Shown here one piece after another: positions 50,453 to 60,029 of a stretch of DNA of 64,000 nt. The stretch is from SAR202-VII-2 sp965263165 (GTDB taxonomy: Bacteria > Chloroflexota > Dehalococcoidia > Lucifugimonadales > SAR202-VII-2). The stretch covers positions 2,232,001 to 2,296,000 of the forward strand of contig OZ253584.1 of NCBI GenBank assembly GCA_965263165.1, read 5' to 3'. Numbering within the stretch: position 1 is the stretch's first letter; each line of letters starts with the position of its first letter. The notes under the pieces are model-generated. The model worked only from the letters and a program-made list of their open reading frames with translations. It did no database searches and had not been told where the DNA came from. The position numbers and the translations under genes were made by a program.

Positions 50453-51580
50453 ATGAAGAACGGCTTCAAAGCTATGGACTCGGACATGCACATCATGGAG
50501 CCCGCGGACCTATGGCAGCGCTACATTGATCCTGCCTACGCCGAACGGGCGCCCGTGGGTCTCACGGAGATCACCAGGGACATACGGGTGGTGGTGGAGG
50601 GGCAGACACTGTCCAGAGGGGTCTTCTCCCGCTACTTCCGGGACAACTCGAGGTCCGGTGTGCTGGACCAGCGCCTCAAGGATATGTATGGCGACGCCAT
50701 GGCCCGGGACTTCGACGGCGTGTCGCAGGTCGAGGCAATGGACAAGGAGGGGCTGGACGTGGCGGTCCTGTTTCCGACGCGCGGCCTCTTCGTGCTGGGC
50801 ATCGACGGGTTGGACCCCGACCTTGCCGCCGCCATCGCCACGGCCTACAACGACTGGCTGCACGACTTTTGCCAGACGGATCCCGCGCGTATGTATGGCT
50901 CGGCGATGGTGGCGCCCCACGACGTCGAATCGGCGGTGGCCGAGGCTCGGCGCACGGTGGAGGAGTACGGCTTCAAGTCCATCTACATGCGCCCGACCTA
51001 TGTGAACGGCCACACCTGGAGCGACCCGTACTACGACCCCCTGTGGGCTGAATGCGAACGCCTGGGCGTCCCTGTGGGCTTCCACGCCGCCGGGTTCGTG
51101 GACCTGCCCCAACCCGTGCACCGCGAGTTCACGCCGACGTTCTCTCTCCAGAACACGCTGACGTTCCCGATGGAGAACATGACGGCCTGCGCCGACATGC
51201 TCTTCGGGGGCGTGTTCGAGCGGTTCCCCAAGCTGAAGGTGGCGTACCTGGAGGGCAACTGCTCATGGATGCCCTGGCTGTTGTGGCGCATGGGCGAGTA
51301 CATGGAGGTCACCGGCCACCTGGAGTTGCCGGAGCTCACCATGATGCCCGACGAGTACTTCAAGCGCCAGTGCTACACAGCCATTGAGTGCGACGAGATT
51401 ACGGCGGCGCACCTTCCGGAGTACGGTCTGGAGGACAACATCGTCTTCTCCACGGACTACCCGCACCTGGACGTGAAGTACCCCCACGCGGTGGAGGCGA
51501 TGCTGGGCATGCCCTTCCCCGACGAGCTGAAGCGCAAGTACCTCTGGGACAACTGCGCCCGGCTCTACGGCTTTGAATAG
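50453..51580 (+). CDS. Amidohydrolase family 2 protein
   Basis: 375 residues from the ATG at 50453 with AGGAGG 8 nt upstream. PF04909 motifs: MDSDMHIMEPADLW at the N-terminus, VGFHAAGFVDLPQPVHREF for the second metal site and FSTDYPHLDVKYPHAVEAM for the acidic residue, ending DNCARLYGF. A metal-dependent hydrolase or decarboxylase; third member of this family in the window. Followed ~100 nt later by a Zn alcohol dehydrogenase. Confidence 0.9.
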   Translation: MKNGFKAMDSDMHIMEPADLWQRYIDPAYAERAPVGLTEITRDIRVVVEGQTLSRGVFSRYFRDNSRSGVLDQRLKDMYGDAMARDFDGVSQVEAMDKEGLDVAVLFPTRGLFVLGIDGLDPDLAAAIATAYNDWLHDFCQTDPARMYGSAMVAPHDVESAVAEARRTVEEYGFKSIYMRPTYVNGHTWSDPYYDPLWAECERLGVPVGFHAAGFVDLPQPVHREFTPTFSLQNTLTFPMENMTACADMLFGGVFERFPKLKVAYLEGNCSWMPWLLWRMGEYMEVTGHLELPELTMMPDEYFKRQCYTAIECDEITAAHLPEYGLEDNIVFSTDYPHLDVKYPHAVEAMLGMPFPDELKRKYLWDNCARLYGFE

Positions 51581-51676
51581 CGAACTTCAGGGCCTGCGGC
51601 TCGTTGGCCGGGCCTTGACCATGCCGGGCCAAATCGGATTAGGCTAACTCAACCACCGAAGGCAGGAGGAGCGACC

Positions 51677-52693
51677 ATGCGAGGCATAGTGTTTACGGGG
51701 AACCGAGGGGCGGAGATACGAGACTTTCCCGACCCCCACGCCGGTCCGGGCGAGGCCATCGTGAAGATTCGGGCCTCGGGGCTGTGCGGCACGGACCTCC
51801 ACTTCTACCGGGGTTCGGTGGGCGCCGAGACCATCAGCGGCCATGAGCCTTGCGGCGTCATCGAGGAACTGGGGGCCGGGGCGCCTGATAGCCTGAAGGT
51901 CGGAGACAGAGTCGTGTGCCACCACTACTCCGGCTGCGGCGCCTGCGAGTTCTGCTGCATGGGTTACGAGCAGCTCTGTCCCCACGGGCACGTTACCTAC
52001 GGCGGCGGCACAGCCCACGGGGCCAACGCCGACTACATCCGAGTGCCGGCGCGCACACTGGTCAGCCTTCCCGACGAGCTGTCGTTCGCAGCGGGGGCGG
52101 CCATCTCCTGCGGGACGGGCACCGCTTGGAACGGCTTGAACAAGATGCACGCGTCGGGGAAGGACACGGTGGCCGTCTTTGGGCAGGGGCCGGTGGGCCT
52201 TAGCGGCACACTCTCGGCGAAGGCGATGGGGGCAAGAGTCATTGCCATGGAGGTGGTCCCGGAGCGGCGGCAGTTGGCCAAAGAGCTGGGAGCGGACCAC
52301 GTCATCAATCCCCTGGAGACCGACCCGGTGGAGGCCATCAAAGAGCTTACAGGCGGGATGGGGGCGTCGGTCATGCTGGAGACATCCGGCAACCCCACGG
52401 CCCGTCAGCAGATGTTGGCGGCCATGCGTCCCTTTGGGCGCGCCTGCTACGTCGGCGCCGGTGCCCCGGCTGAGATCGACTTCAACCGCGACGTTATCTT
52501 CAAGGTGGCGACGATCTACGGCTCGTGGACGTTCAGCAAGGCGGAGCTGATCGAGATATGCCGGTTCATGGTGGACACCAAGGCGCCGCTGGAGCGGCTC
52601 ATCACGCATCACTACGACCTGGACCAGGCGGTGGAGGCCTTTCAGACCTTCGACGGAGCGACGACAGGGAAGTGCGTCTTCTCCATGGACTGA
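51677..52693 (+). CDS. Zinc-dependent alcohol dehydrogenase (MDR family)
   Basis: 338 residues, GGAGGAG before the ATG. Catalytic zinc ligands Cys37 (GLCGTDLHF) and His56-Glu57 (GHEPCG); structural zinc lobe Cys87, Cys90, Cys93 and Cys101 (CGACEFCCMGYEQLC). The nucleotide-binding loop VAVFGQGPVGL has a GxGxxG-like pattern. Oxidises a secondary alcohol or polyol with NAD(P). Co-directional with the amidohydrolase and convergent with the carboxyltransferase gene 3 nt away. Confidence 0.92.
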   Translation: MRGIVFTGNRGAEIRDFPDPHAGPGEAIVKIRASGLCGTDLHFYRGSVGAETISGHEPCGVIEELGAGAPDSLKVGDRVVCHHYSGCGACEFCCMGYEQLCPHGHVTYGGGTAHGANADYIRVPARTLVSLPDELSFAAGAAISCGTGTAWNGLNKMHASGKDTVAVFGQGPVGLSGTLSAKAMGARVIAMEVVPERRQLAKELGADHVINPLETDPVEAIKELTGGMGASVMLETSGNPTARQQMLAAMRPFGRACYVGAGAPAEIDFNRDVIFKVATIYGSWTFSKAELIEICRFMVDTKAPLERLITHHYDLDQAVEAFQTFDGATTGKCVFSMD

Positions 52694-52696
52694 CCG

Positions 52697-54163
52697 CTAC
52701 TCCCCCGAGCCGCCTTGAAGGGTCACGGATACATCGCCCTTCTGAACCACCACGCGCCTGAAGTTGCGCCTCTTCGACAGCTCGTCTATAAGCGTGGCCA
52801 CCGGGTGGCGCACGCTGAGGAAGTCCTTCGGGGCGCTGGCCTTGCCCATCACCTCGTAGGCTTCGTCGCCGCCGAAGAAGCGCAGCACCAACTCCTCGTC
52901 GCTGATGTTGCGTCCGAACTTTGCCCGCACCTCCTGCAACGACGGCTGGGGAGGCTGCCAGTTCGCCAACTCCCTGGCGCGGGAGCGGTCGAGGATATTG
53001 GCGCGGACGTCTTGGTCCATTGCCGTAACCGCCTCTCTTCCCCATAGGCCAAGGGCGAACTGGATCACGGCGTCGCTGGCCAGCTTGTAGCGCTCGCCGA
53101 GGATGACGTTGATCGCTGCCTGGCTGCCGACGAACTGCGAGAGCGGCGTCACCATGATCGGATAGCCAAACTCGGCCCGGACCCTGACGGTTTCCTCCAG
53201 TGCCTCCTGTAGGCGGTGCTCCATCCCCACAAGCTTCAACTGGTAGGCCAGGTTCGATAGCATGCCCCCGGGCACCTGGTGCCCATAGATCTCCTGGTCG
53301 AAGAGACGCGGCGCGCCGATGGGCAGGTGGTGGCGGTGCGCGATGGCAGTGAGCTTCTCGCTGGCCGGACGCAATGGCGCCTCGTCGATAACGGGATCGA
53401 AGCCGAGAGAGCGCAGGTTTTGGGCCACGTTGAAGATTGAGGGCTGCGACGTTCCGTTGGCCACGGGAGGGATGGAGGTGTGGATATACTTGATGCCGGC
53501 CTTGGCCACCTCCAACGCGTTCAACGGCGCCAGGCCGTTGTTGGAATGAGCGTGGAATTCCAGTTCCACGTCCCCGGCGGACTCCTTGAAGATGGGCGCC
53601 AACTCCCGGGTCCGCTCCGGTGTCAGCAACCCCCCAACGTCCTTGAAGCAGATGCGGTATGGGTGCAGCGCGGCCGCCCTGGCGATGCGCTCGCGATAGT
53701 ACTCGTCGGTGTGCCGGGGCGAGATTGAATAGATGACATTGACCACCGTCCTCATGCCGGCCTTCCGCAGGTCCTCCACCTCGGGGGCGTGCTCAGGGAA
53801 GTCGTTCCAAGCGTTGGATGACCGGTTCAGCGTGATGCCGTGGGCCACGATGATGTCCACCATCAGCTTGCGGACGGACAGTGGGATCAGTGAAAGGCCG
53901 CCCCGGATGCCCCCGTGCAGACGAAGCTCGGTCTTGTTGTTGAGGGCGGCGCCTCGCTTCAGCCATTCCAGGGCGTCCTCGCCGAGGTCCTTGCCCAGCT
54001 TCTTGATCTGGATACCGTGGTTATAGAACTCGATGGAGTCGAAGCCCGCCTCGTCGAGGTGGGGCAGGACGGAGAGCATCATCCCAGTCTTCATGTTGAA
54101 GGCCCACAGGCTCTGGTTGCCGTCGCGAACGGTGGTGTCGATGAACTTGACCTGGTCGCCCAT
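52697..54163 (-). CDS. Biotin-dependent carboxyltransferase subunit (pyruvate/oxaloacetate type)
   Basis: 488 residues from the ATG at 54163 (AAGGAG upstream). HMGL-like TIM barrel with KFIDTTVRDGNQSLWA, the carbamylated-Lys region RICFKDVGGLL and the metal motif EFHAHSNNGLAP; C-terminal conserved carboxylase domain (YGHQVPGGMLSNLAYQL). It lacks a biotin carrier domain, as PycB- or OadA-like subunits split from BCCP do; the C-terminus instead carries ~30 residues of KGDVSVTLQGG. The carrier and biotin carboxylase must be encoded elsewhere. Confidence 0.88.
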   Translation of the reverse strand: MGDQVKFIDTTVRDGNQSLWAFNMKTGMMLSVLPHLDEAGFDSIEFYNHGIQIKKLGKDLGEDALEWLKRGAALNNKTELRLHGGIRGGLSLIPLSVRKLMVDIIVAHGITLNRSSNAWNDFPEHAPEVEDLRKAGMRTVVNVIYSISPRHTDEYYRERIARAAALHPYRICFKDVGGLLTPERTRELAPIFKESAGDVELEFHAHSNNGLAPLNALEVAKAGIKYIHTSIPPVANGTSQPSIFNVAQNLRSLGFDPVIDEAPLRPASEKLTAIAHRHHLPIGAPRLFDQEIYGHQVPGGMLSNLAYQLKLVGMEHRLQEALEETVRVRAEFGYPIMVTPLSQFVGSQAAINVILGERYKLASDAVIQFALGLWGREAVTAMDQDVRANILDRSRARELANWQPPQPSLQEVRAKFGRNISDEELVLRFFGGDEAYEVMGKASAPKDFLSVRHPVATLIDELSKRRNFRRVVVQKGDVSVTLQGGSGE

Positions 54164-54306
54164 GAAGCTCCTTGGCGGGTGTGGGGTAGGGGTAGGCTTA
54201 TTAGACGGGCGGGCCGCCGCTCGCGTCAATTGCGCCGCGCCTCTGCGCCGCGCTACCATGGTGGCCGTTCGCCGACCCATCTCTCTGAGAATGATAGAGG
54301 TGCGCT

Positions 54307-55563
54307 GTGCCTCCAAAGGTTATCGATACGGCCAGGCTGACCTACGGCCAAGACCCCGCCGACTGGCAGGAGCGGTTGAATGTGGACCGCATGCGCCAGG
54401 AGCGGGCCGAACGGGCGCGCCAGATCATGCGCAAGTACGGCGTGGCCGCCCTTCTGGAGTCCAACGCCTCGAATATCCGCTACCTGACGGGGCTGATTGG
54501 CTTTCCCCTGCCGCAGACTCGGTACGCGCTGTTCTTTGCCGACCATCCAACCGTCATGTACGAGCACAACGGTTGGTTTCACCAGATGCCCGACCAGGCG
54601 CCCTGGATTCAGGAATGGCGCCCGGCCCGCGGCTGGCTGGCGGGTGCGCCGGGCCCCGATGCGTCCCTGTACCAGTCGAAGCTCTTCGCTGGTGAAATCG
54701 CCGAGGAGCTGCGCCGCCGCGGGCTGCTGGAGGAGAAGATTGCCGTGGGCGGCCTGGACGGCATGGCGCTGAATGCCTTGGCGGAGGCCGGGGTTGCCAA
54801 CATTACCACCAGCGTCCCCTTAATGCTGGAAGCCCGCATGATCAAGACCCAGGACGAGATCGCCTGTCTCAAGATGGTGGCGGCCATCTGCAACGGCATC
54901 TGGTTCCGGGTGTGGGAAACTGCCCGGCCCGGTATGCGGGACACAGACCTGGGCAAGATGGTGGCTCAGGCGGGCTATGAGTTTGGCGCCGAATCCTCCC
55001 ACTACGGGGGCTGGCGGAGCGGCCCCATGACCTTCGAGCAGGGTTTCTCCAACAGCGGCCGTCTGCTGCAGACCGGCGACCTGATGTACGGTTCGGTGTG
55101 CGGCTTTACCTACCTGGGCTACGCGAGTTGCACCATCCGCACACTCTCCATCGGCAAGGAACCCTCGGAGAAGGCCAAGGATTGGTATAAGGAAGTGCTC
55201 GAACGCGTCGACACGATTGTGAGCGAAATCAGACCAGGCGCCTCTACCGACAAGGCGGCCAGACACTTCCCGCCGGCTTCCAAATACGGCTACCGGCTGG
55301 AGGAGGAGCTTCTCACCGCTGAGAACGGCCATGGCGTTGGGCTGGGGGGCATCTCCGGCTACGACTACCCCATCTTCAACCGTCAATGGGGTCTCCAGTT
55401 TCCGATGGAGATCCAGGAGGGCATGGTCGTCGCGGTGGAGACTCGAGAAGGCGAGCACAGGGTGGGCGCCGGCCGTTTGGAAAACATGGTCGTGGTGACC
55501 AAGGATGGCGCCGAGATCATCGACACGTTCACCCGGGACCAGATACTGGTGGCGCCGCGGTAG
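54307..55563 (+). CDS. M24 (creatinase/aminopeptidase P-fold) protein with altered metal site
   Basis: 418 residues from a GTG. Two-domain pita-bread protein: N-terminal creatinase domain (IMRKYGVAALLESNASNIRYLTG) and C-terminal M24 domain. His in NGHGVGLG and the Glu residues in VVAVETREGE and AGRLENMVVV are present. The two metal-binding Asp are replaced: GDLMYGSVCG has Ser263 and GYASCTIRT has Cys275. It may therefore work without metal, as creatinase does, or be related to DddP-type lyases. Divergent from the carboxyltransferase. Confidence 0.82.
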   Translation: MPPKVIDTARLTYGQDPADWQERLNVDRMRQERAERARQIMRKYGVAALLESNASNIRYLTGLIGFPLPQTRYALFFADHPTVMYEHNGWFHQMPDQAPWIQEWRPARGWLAGAPGPDASLYQSKLFAGEIAEELRRRGLLEEKIAVGGLDGMALNALAEAGVANITTSVPLMLEARMIKTQDEIACLKMVAAICNGIWFRVWETARPGMRDTDLGKMVAQAGYEFGAESSHYGGWRSGPMTFEQGFSNSGRLLQTGDLMYGSVCGFTYLGYASCTIRTLSIGKEPSEKAKDWYKEVLERVDTIVSEIRPGASTDKAARHFPPASKYGYRLEEELLTAENGHGVGLGGISGYDYPIFNRQWGLQFPMEIQEGMVVAVETREGEHRVGAGRLENMVVVTKDGAEIIDTFTRDQILVAPR

Positions 55564-55619
55564 ACTAGTCGCCGTTGCATGGAGGGCCGGGCCGGCGGGG
55601 GATGCCGGCTGGCTGCGGC

Positions 55620-55649
55620 TTGCCTCGCCCTGCTGCTCATGGCTACAAT
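55620..55649 (+). promoter_or_regulatory. Promoter upstream of sucD-like gene
   Basis: TTGCCT, 18-nt spacer, TACAAT (55644-55649) in a GGCTACAAT context, 78 nt before the start. Confidence 0.4.
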
Positions 55650-55726
55650 GAGCGTCGCAGCCGGGCAGGTTGGAGCGATCGTCCGCAGCGCCCGGCAGGG
55701 CGTAAATTCAACTGGGGCTTCATCCA

Positions 55727-56650
55727 TTGATTCTCGCCAACGAACAGACGCGGCTTCTCGTACAGGGCATAACCGGAAGGGAAGGGGGCTTCCACGCCGA
55801 GCGGTGCATGGAGTATGGGACCAACCTCGTTGCCGGGGTTACGCCCGGCCGAGGAGGCGCGCTCTTTGCAGACCGCGTGCCCGTTTTCAACACCGTGGAC
55901 CAGGCGGTGCGCGAGACGGGCGCCAACGCCTCCCTTATCTTCGTGCCGGCGCCCTTTGCCGCCGACGCCATGGTTGAGGCCGTCGACGCCGGCCTTCCGC
56001 TGGTCATATGCATCACGGAGGGGGCGCCGGTCCTGGACACCGCCAGTGTCAAGCGCTATATGCAGGGCAGGGCCAGCAGGCTGATAGGACCGAACTGCCC
56101 CGGCATCATCTCGCCGGGGGCAAGGTGCAAGATGGGCATCATGCCTGGCCAGATCCACTCCGCGGGGAAGGTGGGAGTGGTCTCTCGCAGCGGCACCTTG
56201 ACCTACGAGACGGTGAGCCAGCTCACGTCGAGGGGGATCGGCCAGTCTACGTGCGTCGGCATCGGCGGTGATCCCATCATCGGGACTCCCTTCACCGATG
56301 TCCTACAGCTCTTCGAGGACGACCCCGACACGGAGGCTGTGGTGCTGATTGGCGAGATCGGAGGAACGGCGGAGCAGGAAGCGGCGGAGTTCATCGGCAA
56401 CCACATGACCAAGCCGGTAGCGGCCTTGATCGTTGGGCAGACGGCCCCTCCCGGACGCCGGATGGGTCATGCGGGGGCAATCATTACCGGCAGCGCCGGC
56501 AGGGCGGAGGAGAAGATGAATGCGCTCGCGGAAGCGGGGGCGTTTGTCATTCCCAATCCAACCGAGATCGGCGCGACAACGGAGCGGATGCTGGCTGCGG
56601 CGGGCGCCCGAGAGCGCCTGGAAAGGCCGGCTTGTTCGGATTGGCTCTGA
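55727..56650 (+). CDS. sucD: Succinate-CoA ligase alpha subunit
   Basis: 307 residues from a TTG (no ATG near). CoA-binding start TRLLVQGITGREGGFHAERC, GPNCPGIISPG, VGVVSRSGTLTYE and the phosphorylated His248 (RRMGHAGAII). Converts succinyl-CoA to succinate with ATP or GTP formation in the TCA cycle, together with SucC. No sucC lies next to it. Its last 19 nt overlap the start of the next lipoprotein. Confidence 0.9.
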   Translation: MILANEQTRLLVQGITGREGGFHAERCMEYGTNLVAGVTPGRGGALFADRVPVFNTVDQAVRETGANASLIFVPAPFAADAMVEAVDAGLPLVICITEGAPVLDTASVKRYMQGRASRLIGPNCPGIISPGARCKMGIMPGQIHSAGKVGVVSRSGTLTYETVSQLTSRGIGQSTCVGIGGDPIIGTPFTDVLQLFEDDPDTEAVVLIGEIGGTAEQEAAEFIGNHMTKPVAALIVGQTAPPGRRMGHAGAIITGSAGRAEEKMNALAEAGAFVIPNPTEIGATTERMLAAAGARERLERPACSDWL

Positions 56651-58152
56651 AGCTGTTAGGCCCCGCATTCCTTTGTGTTCTGTTGTCGTTGGGGGCCGCC
56701 TGTGCTGGCGGCCAGGGCTCGGACCCGGCGGCCGATTTTCCGGCTACTGAGGCGTCGTCCCCGGCGCCTCAGTCCACCTCTCCTCCAGAGCCAACCCTTT
56801 CGTCTCTGGCAACGCCTCCACCCACGCCTTCGGTCGCCTCTACGCCGCCTGCCACCCCGCGGGCAGTGCCCACTCTAGCGGCGACCTCTGCCCCCGCGAC
56901 CACCGAACGGGCAACGCCCACTCCCGCGGTGACCTCCGCCCCCGCGGCCACCGTTGAGCCCTCATCGCAGGTCGCTGAAACCCTGGACGCTCTGTCGTCG
57001 TTTACCTCAGAACTGAGGGGTCTGGAGGCCAGGGGGGACGTGACTCGCGTGTTCGTCAACGATGCGGAGATGGCCCGGCGCATTCGACTGAACTTCGAGG
57101 AGGAAGTGGACCGGGAGGAGATAGAGAGGACCAGGCGCATCCTGGTGCTGCTGGACCTTGTGGGGCCCGACCTGGACCTCTTCCAGACGTACACCGACAT
57201 CTACGCCGAGCAAGTGGTGGGATACTACTCGCCTGATGACAAGGAGATGGTTGTCATCCAAACGGAGGATGACCTCAGTCCCGGAGACCGGATAACCTAT
57301 GTTCATGAATACACGCACGCGCTTCAGGACCAACACTTCGACCTGAGCGCGATGGACGAACGCTTGGAGGCGCAGGGCAACTCAGACGCAGAAGCCGCCT
57401 TTGCTGCCCTCGTTGAAGGCGATGCCACCCTCGCGATGAGCATCTACGCTTACACCAAGGTGGCGGAGGAGGATTTCGCCCAGTTGGCTGGGGAGGATAA
57501 CGGCAGCCTGGCCTTCGACGGGGCGCCGGTGTTCCTGCAAGAGGCCATCACGTTTCCCTATGAAAGAGGGGTCGACTTCGCGAGCCGGCTCTGGAGGCAG
57601 GGAGGCTGGAGCGCCATCGACAGGGCCTTCAATGAGCCTCCGAAGTCCACTGAGCAGATACTGCACTTCGACAAGTATCTGGCCGGCGAAGCTCCCGTGG
57701 AGGTGTCGCTGGAGAAGGTGAGCGGGTTGCTGGCGGACTCCTGGGAGGAGGAGGACAACGACACGCTCGGCGAGTTCGTTCTGTATCACGTGCTGAAAAC
57801 ATTCCTGCCGGAGGACCGCTCCATCGAGGCGTCGGAAGGTTGGGGAGGCGACCGGTATGCATACTATGAAGATGCATCCGAGCGGCAGTTGCTGGTTGTA
57901 GCCACGCGTTGGGACAGCGAGCGCGACGCCATTCAATTCTACGAGTCGTACGTTACCCTAGTAGGTTTAAAGAGCGGTGGGGCCTGGCTGCAAACAATGG
58001 TGCGTCCGGCTGGCCCCACACTGTGGGAGTCAGCGGAGGGAACGGTAGTGATACGGAGGGAGGAAGATGGCGTGAATATAGTCCTCGCCCCCGATGCGGA
58101 TCTGGCTAAAGAAGTGCTGGCGAGCCTGATGAGGGGCACACCCGCTTTGTGA
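56632..58152 (+). CDS. Lipoprotein with zincin-like HEYTH motif
   Basis: 506 residues from a TTG inside the sucD end. Lipobox SLGAAC (Cys24), Thr/Pro/Ala linker to about residue 115, then a globular part with VVGYYSPDDKEMVVIQTEDD and TYVHEYTHALQDQHFDL, i.e. HExxH at 225-229, as in zinc metallopeptidases, plus a downstream ALVEGDATLAMS Glu that could be the third ligand. Likely a membrane-attached extracytoplasmic protease of a Chloroflexota-type family; substrate unknown. Confidence 0.8.
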   Translation: MFGLALKLLGPAFLCVLLSLGAACAGGQGSDPAADFPATEASSPAPQSTSPPEPTLSSLATPPPTPSVASTPPATPRAVPTLAATSAPATTERATPTPAVTSAPAATVEPSSQVAETLDALSSFTSELRGLEARGDVTRVFVNDAEMARRIRLNFEEEVDREEIERTRRILVLLDLVGPDLDLFQTYTDIYAEQVVGYYSPDDKEMVVIQTEDDLSPGDRITYVHEYTHALQDQHFDLSAMDERLEAQGNSDAEAAFAALVEGDATLAMSIYAYTKVAEEDFAQLAGEDNGSLAFDGAPVFLQEAITFPYERGVDFASRLWRQGGWSAIDRAFNEPPKSTEQILHFDKYLAGEAPVEVSLEKVSGLLADSWEEEDNDTLGEFVLYHVLKTFLPEDRSIEASEGWGGDRYAYYEDASERQLLVVATRWDSERDAIQFYESYVTLVGLKSGGAWLQTMVRPAGPTLWESAEGTVVIRREEDGVNIVLAPDADLAKEVLASLMRGTPAL

Positions 58153-58155
58153 CGG

Positions 58156-58185
58156 TTGACACAAACGCGCCACTCTAGCTACAAT
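58156..58185 (+). promoter_or_regulatory. Promoter of the yceD-rpmF-fabD-nusB cluster
   Basis: TTGACA (58156-58161), 18-nt spacer, TACAAT (58180-58185); the best -35 box in the window, 59 nt before the first ATG. Confidence 0.75.
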
Positions 58186-58243
58186 GTCGGGAAGTAGCTT
58201 GGGCCTGTGCGGGAAGGAGCTTTGGCCTGCCGGGAGAGGCGAC

Positions 58244-58765
58244 ATGCAATTCAACGTTGCACAGCTACTGAAAGAGCCCATCGGCGCCCAACGAATTCAC
58301 CGCCTGGATGAGGATGCCGGTTCCCTTCAAGAAATGGGCGCCAGCCACATCGCCGGGGATCTGCGCTTCCTTCGCACTGAGGACGGCGTGTGGGTTCACG
58401 GGGCCATTGACGCAAAGGCCGCCTCAGTCTGTGCTCGCTGTCTTGAGCCATTCGCCCAGGTCATGCACTTCCTCATCGACGACGTTTGGCATCCCCTCAT
58501 AGACGTCGACACTGGGGCGCGCCTCCAGGCCCCCGATGGGGACGTTTTTACCATTGACCTTCACCATGTCCTCGACTTGAGGGAAGCCGTCCGGCAGTAC
58601 CTTCTTACCAGCGCGCCAATGAAGCCACTTTGCGGTTCGGACTGCTCGGGCATTTGCCCTCGATGCGGCGCACAGCTAAACTATGAAGAATGCCGCTGCT
58701 CCGGGCTCCAACGCGACCTTCGCTGGGGGCCTTTGCTGGACCTACTGGCTCAGGAGCAGCGCTAG
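58244..58765 (+). CDS. yceD: YceD / DUF177 protein
   Basis: 173 residues from the ATG at 58244 (GGGAGAGG upstream). DUF177 features: ASVCARCLEPFAQ and the C-terminal CGSDCSGICPRCGAQLN zinc-like cluster. Family members are encoded directly before rpmF and are implicated in 23S rRNA accumulation or ribosome assembly. First gene of a five-gene core cluster, 15 nt before rpmF. Confidence 0.92.
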   Translation: MQFNVAQLLKEPIGAQRIHRLDEDAGSLQEMGASHIAGDLRFLRTEDGVWVHGAIDAKAASVCARCLEPFAQVMHFLIDDVWHPLIDVDTGARLQAPDGDVFTIDLHHVLDLREAVRQYLLTSAPMKPLCGSDCSGICPRCGAQLNYEECRCSGLQRDLRWGPLLDLLAQEQR

Positions 58766-58780
58766 GAGAACAGAGCCCTC

Positions 58781-58972
58781 ATGCCTGCTGTACCCAGAAA
58801 GAAACGGACCAAGAACAGAATCGGCAAGCGCCGCGCTTCCCAGCGGCTGAGTGCCCCCGCCCTGACCGCCTGCCCAAGGTGCCACGCCGCCAAGATGCCC
58901 CACAGGGCGTGCCCATCGTGTGAGACCTACAAGGGGCGCTTCGTCACGGCGGACGCAGGCGACTTGGCATAG
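58781..58972 (+). CDS. rpmF: 50S ribosomal protein L32
   Basis: 63 residues, full length. Starts MPAVPRKKRTKNRIGKRRAS and has a four-Cys zinc site (CPRCHAAKMPHRACPSC). Part of the large ribosomal subunit. Confidence 0.97.
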   Translation: MPAVPRKKRTKNRIGKRRASQRLSAPALTACPRCHAAKMPHRACPSCETYKGRFVTADAGDLA

Positions 58973-59034
58973 GTTGGCGTAGCCAGGATAGACTCGCTAT
59001 TGCCCCAACGTTGGGCCCTAGGAGATAGAGATAC

Positions 59035-59994
59035 GTGGTGACACACACTGCGGATAGCCGCTCCAAAGGAATGCTGGCGCTGTTGTTTCCAGGGCAGGGT
59101 TCCCATCAGGTCGGCATGGGCTATGACCTGCACCGCGCCTTCGATTCAGTGAAGACCTTCTTTCGTGATGTCGACGCCGCCGTGGATTTCCCCCTGATGG
59201 AGTTGGCGTTCGAGGGTCCCGAGGATGACCTTCGCAAGACCGTGAACGCCCAGCCCGCCATCATGGCGGTAAGCTTGGCGTGTCTGCTGGTTCTGAGGGA
59301 GCTTGGCGTGGCTGACGGCCTGGCCGAGCCGGCGTATACGGCTGGCCACAGTTTGGGTGAATACAGCGCGCTCGTTGCCGCCGAGGCCCTCAGCCCGCTG
59401 GACGCCATCCGGCTGGTGCGGGAGCGCGGCCTTCTGATGCACGAGGCTTCGCTGCAACGGGACGGGACCATGGCCGCCATTCTTGGCCTGGATGAAGAGA
59501 CCCTGGAGTTCGTATGCCGTGAGACCGGAGCCGAGATTGCCAACATCAACTCCGACGAGCAGATAGTCATCAGCGGCGAGCGCGCCGGCGTTGGCCGTGC
59601 CATGGATCTGGCCGCGGCCCGCGGCGCTAAGAGGACCGTGCTTCTCCAGGTGGGAGGCGCCTTCCACTCGAGCCTTATGGCCCCCGCCCTGGAGGGGATG
59701 AACCTGGCGATCTCCGGTGTCACCGTGTCTGATCCCAAAGTCACCGTGGTGGCCAACACCAGCGGGCGGCCCCTTACAACAGCGGACGAGATCAAGGACG
59801 AGCTCGTGAACCAGGTGTGTTCCTGCGTTCAATGGCGCCGTTCGGTGTCCTATCTGCTGGACTCGGGAGTGACCCAGTTCGTCGAGCTTGGCCCCGGCCG
59901 GGTGTTGAGCGGCTTGGTGCGCCGGATGAGCCGTCAGGTGGACGTCAAGGCAGCCGGCGATGTTGCCACCGTGCAGCAATTGCTGGCCCGCTAG
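59035..59994 (+). CDS. fabD: Malonyl-CoA:ACP transacylase
   Basis: 319 residues from a GTG with AGGAGA 9 nt upstream (ATG at 59071 is an alternative). LLFPGQGSHQVGMG, active-site Ser106 in AGHSLGEYSAL, VGGAFHSSLMAPA with the catalytic His. It loads malonyl groups on ACP for fatty-acid synthesis. Between rpmF and nusB, with acpP following. Confidence 0.96.
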   Translation: MVTHTADSRSKGMLALLFPGQGSHQVGMGYDLHRAFDSVKTFFRDVDAAVDFPLMELAFEGPEDDLRKTVNAQPAIMAVSLACLLVLRELGVADGLAEPAYTAGHSLGEYSALVAAEALSPLDAIRLVRERGLLMHEASLQRDGTMAAILGLDEETLEFVCRETGAEIANINSDEQIVISGERAGVGRAMDLAAARGAKRTVLLQVGGAFHSSLMAPALEGMNLAISGVTVSDPKVTVVANTSGRPLTTADEIKDELVNQVCSCVQWRRSVSYLLDSGVTQFVELGPGRVLSGLVRRMSRQVDVKAAGDVATVQQLLAR

Positions 59995-60029
59995 TTGTCC
60001 GGGCAGGGTCGCCATCGGGGCCATCTCAC

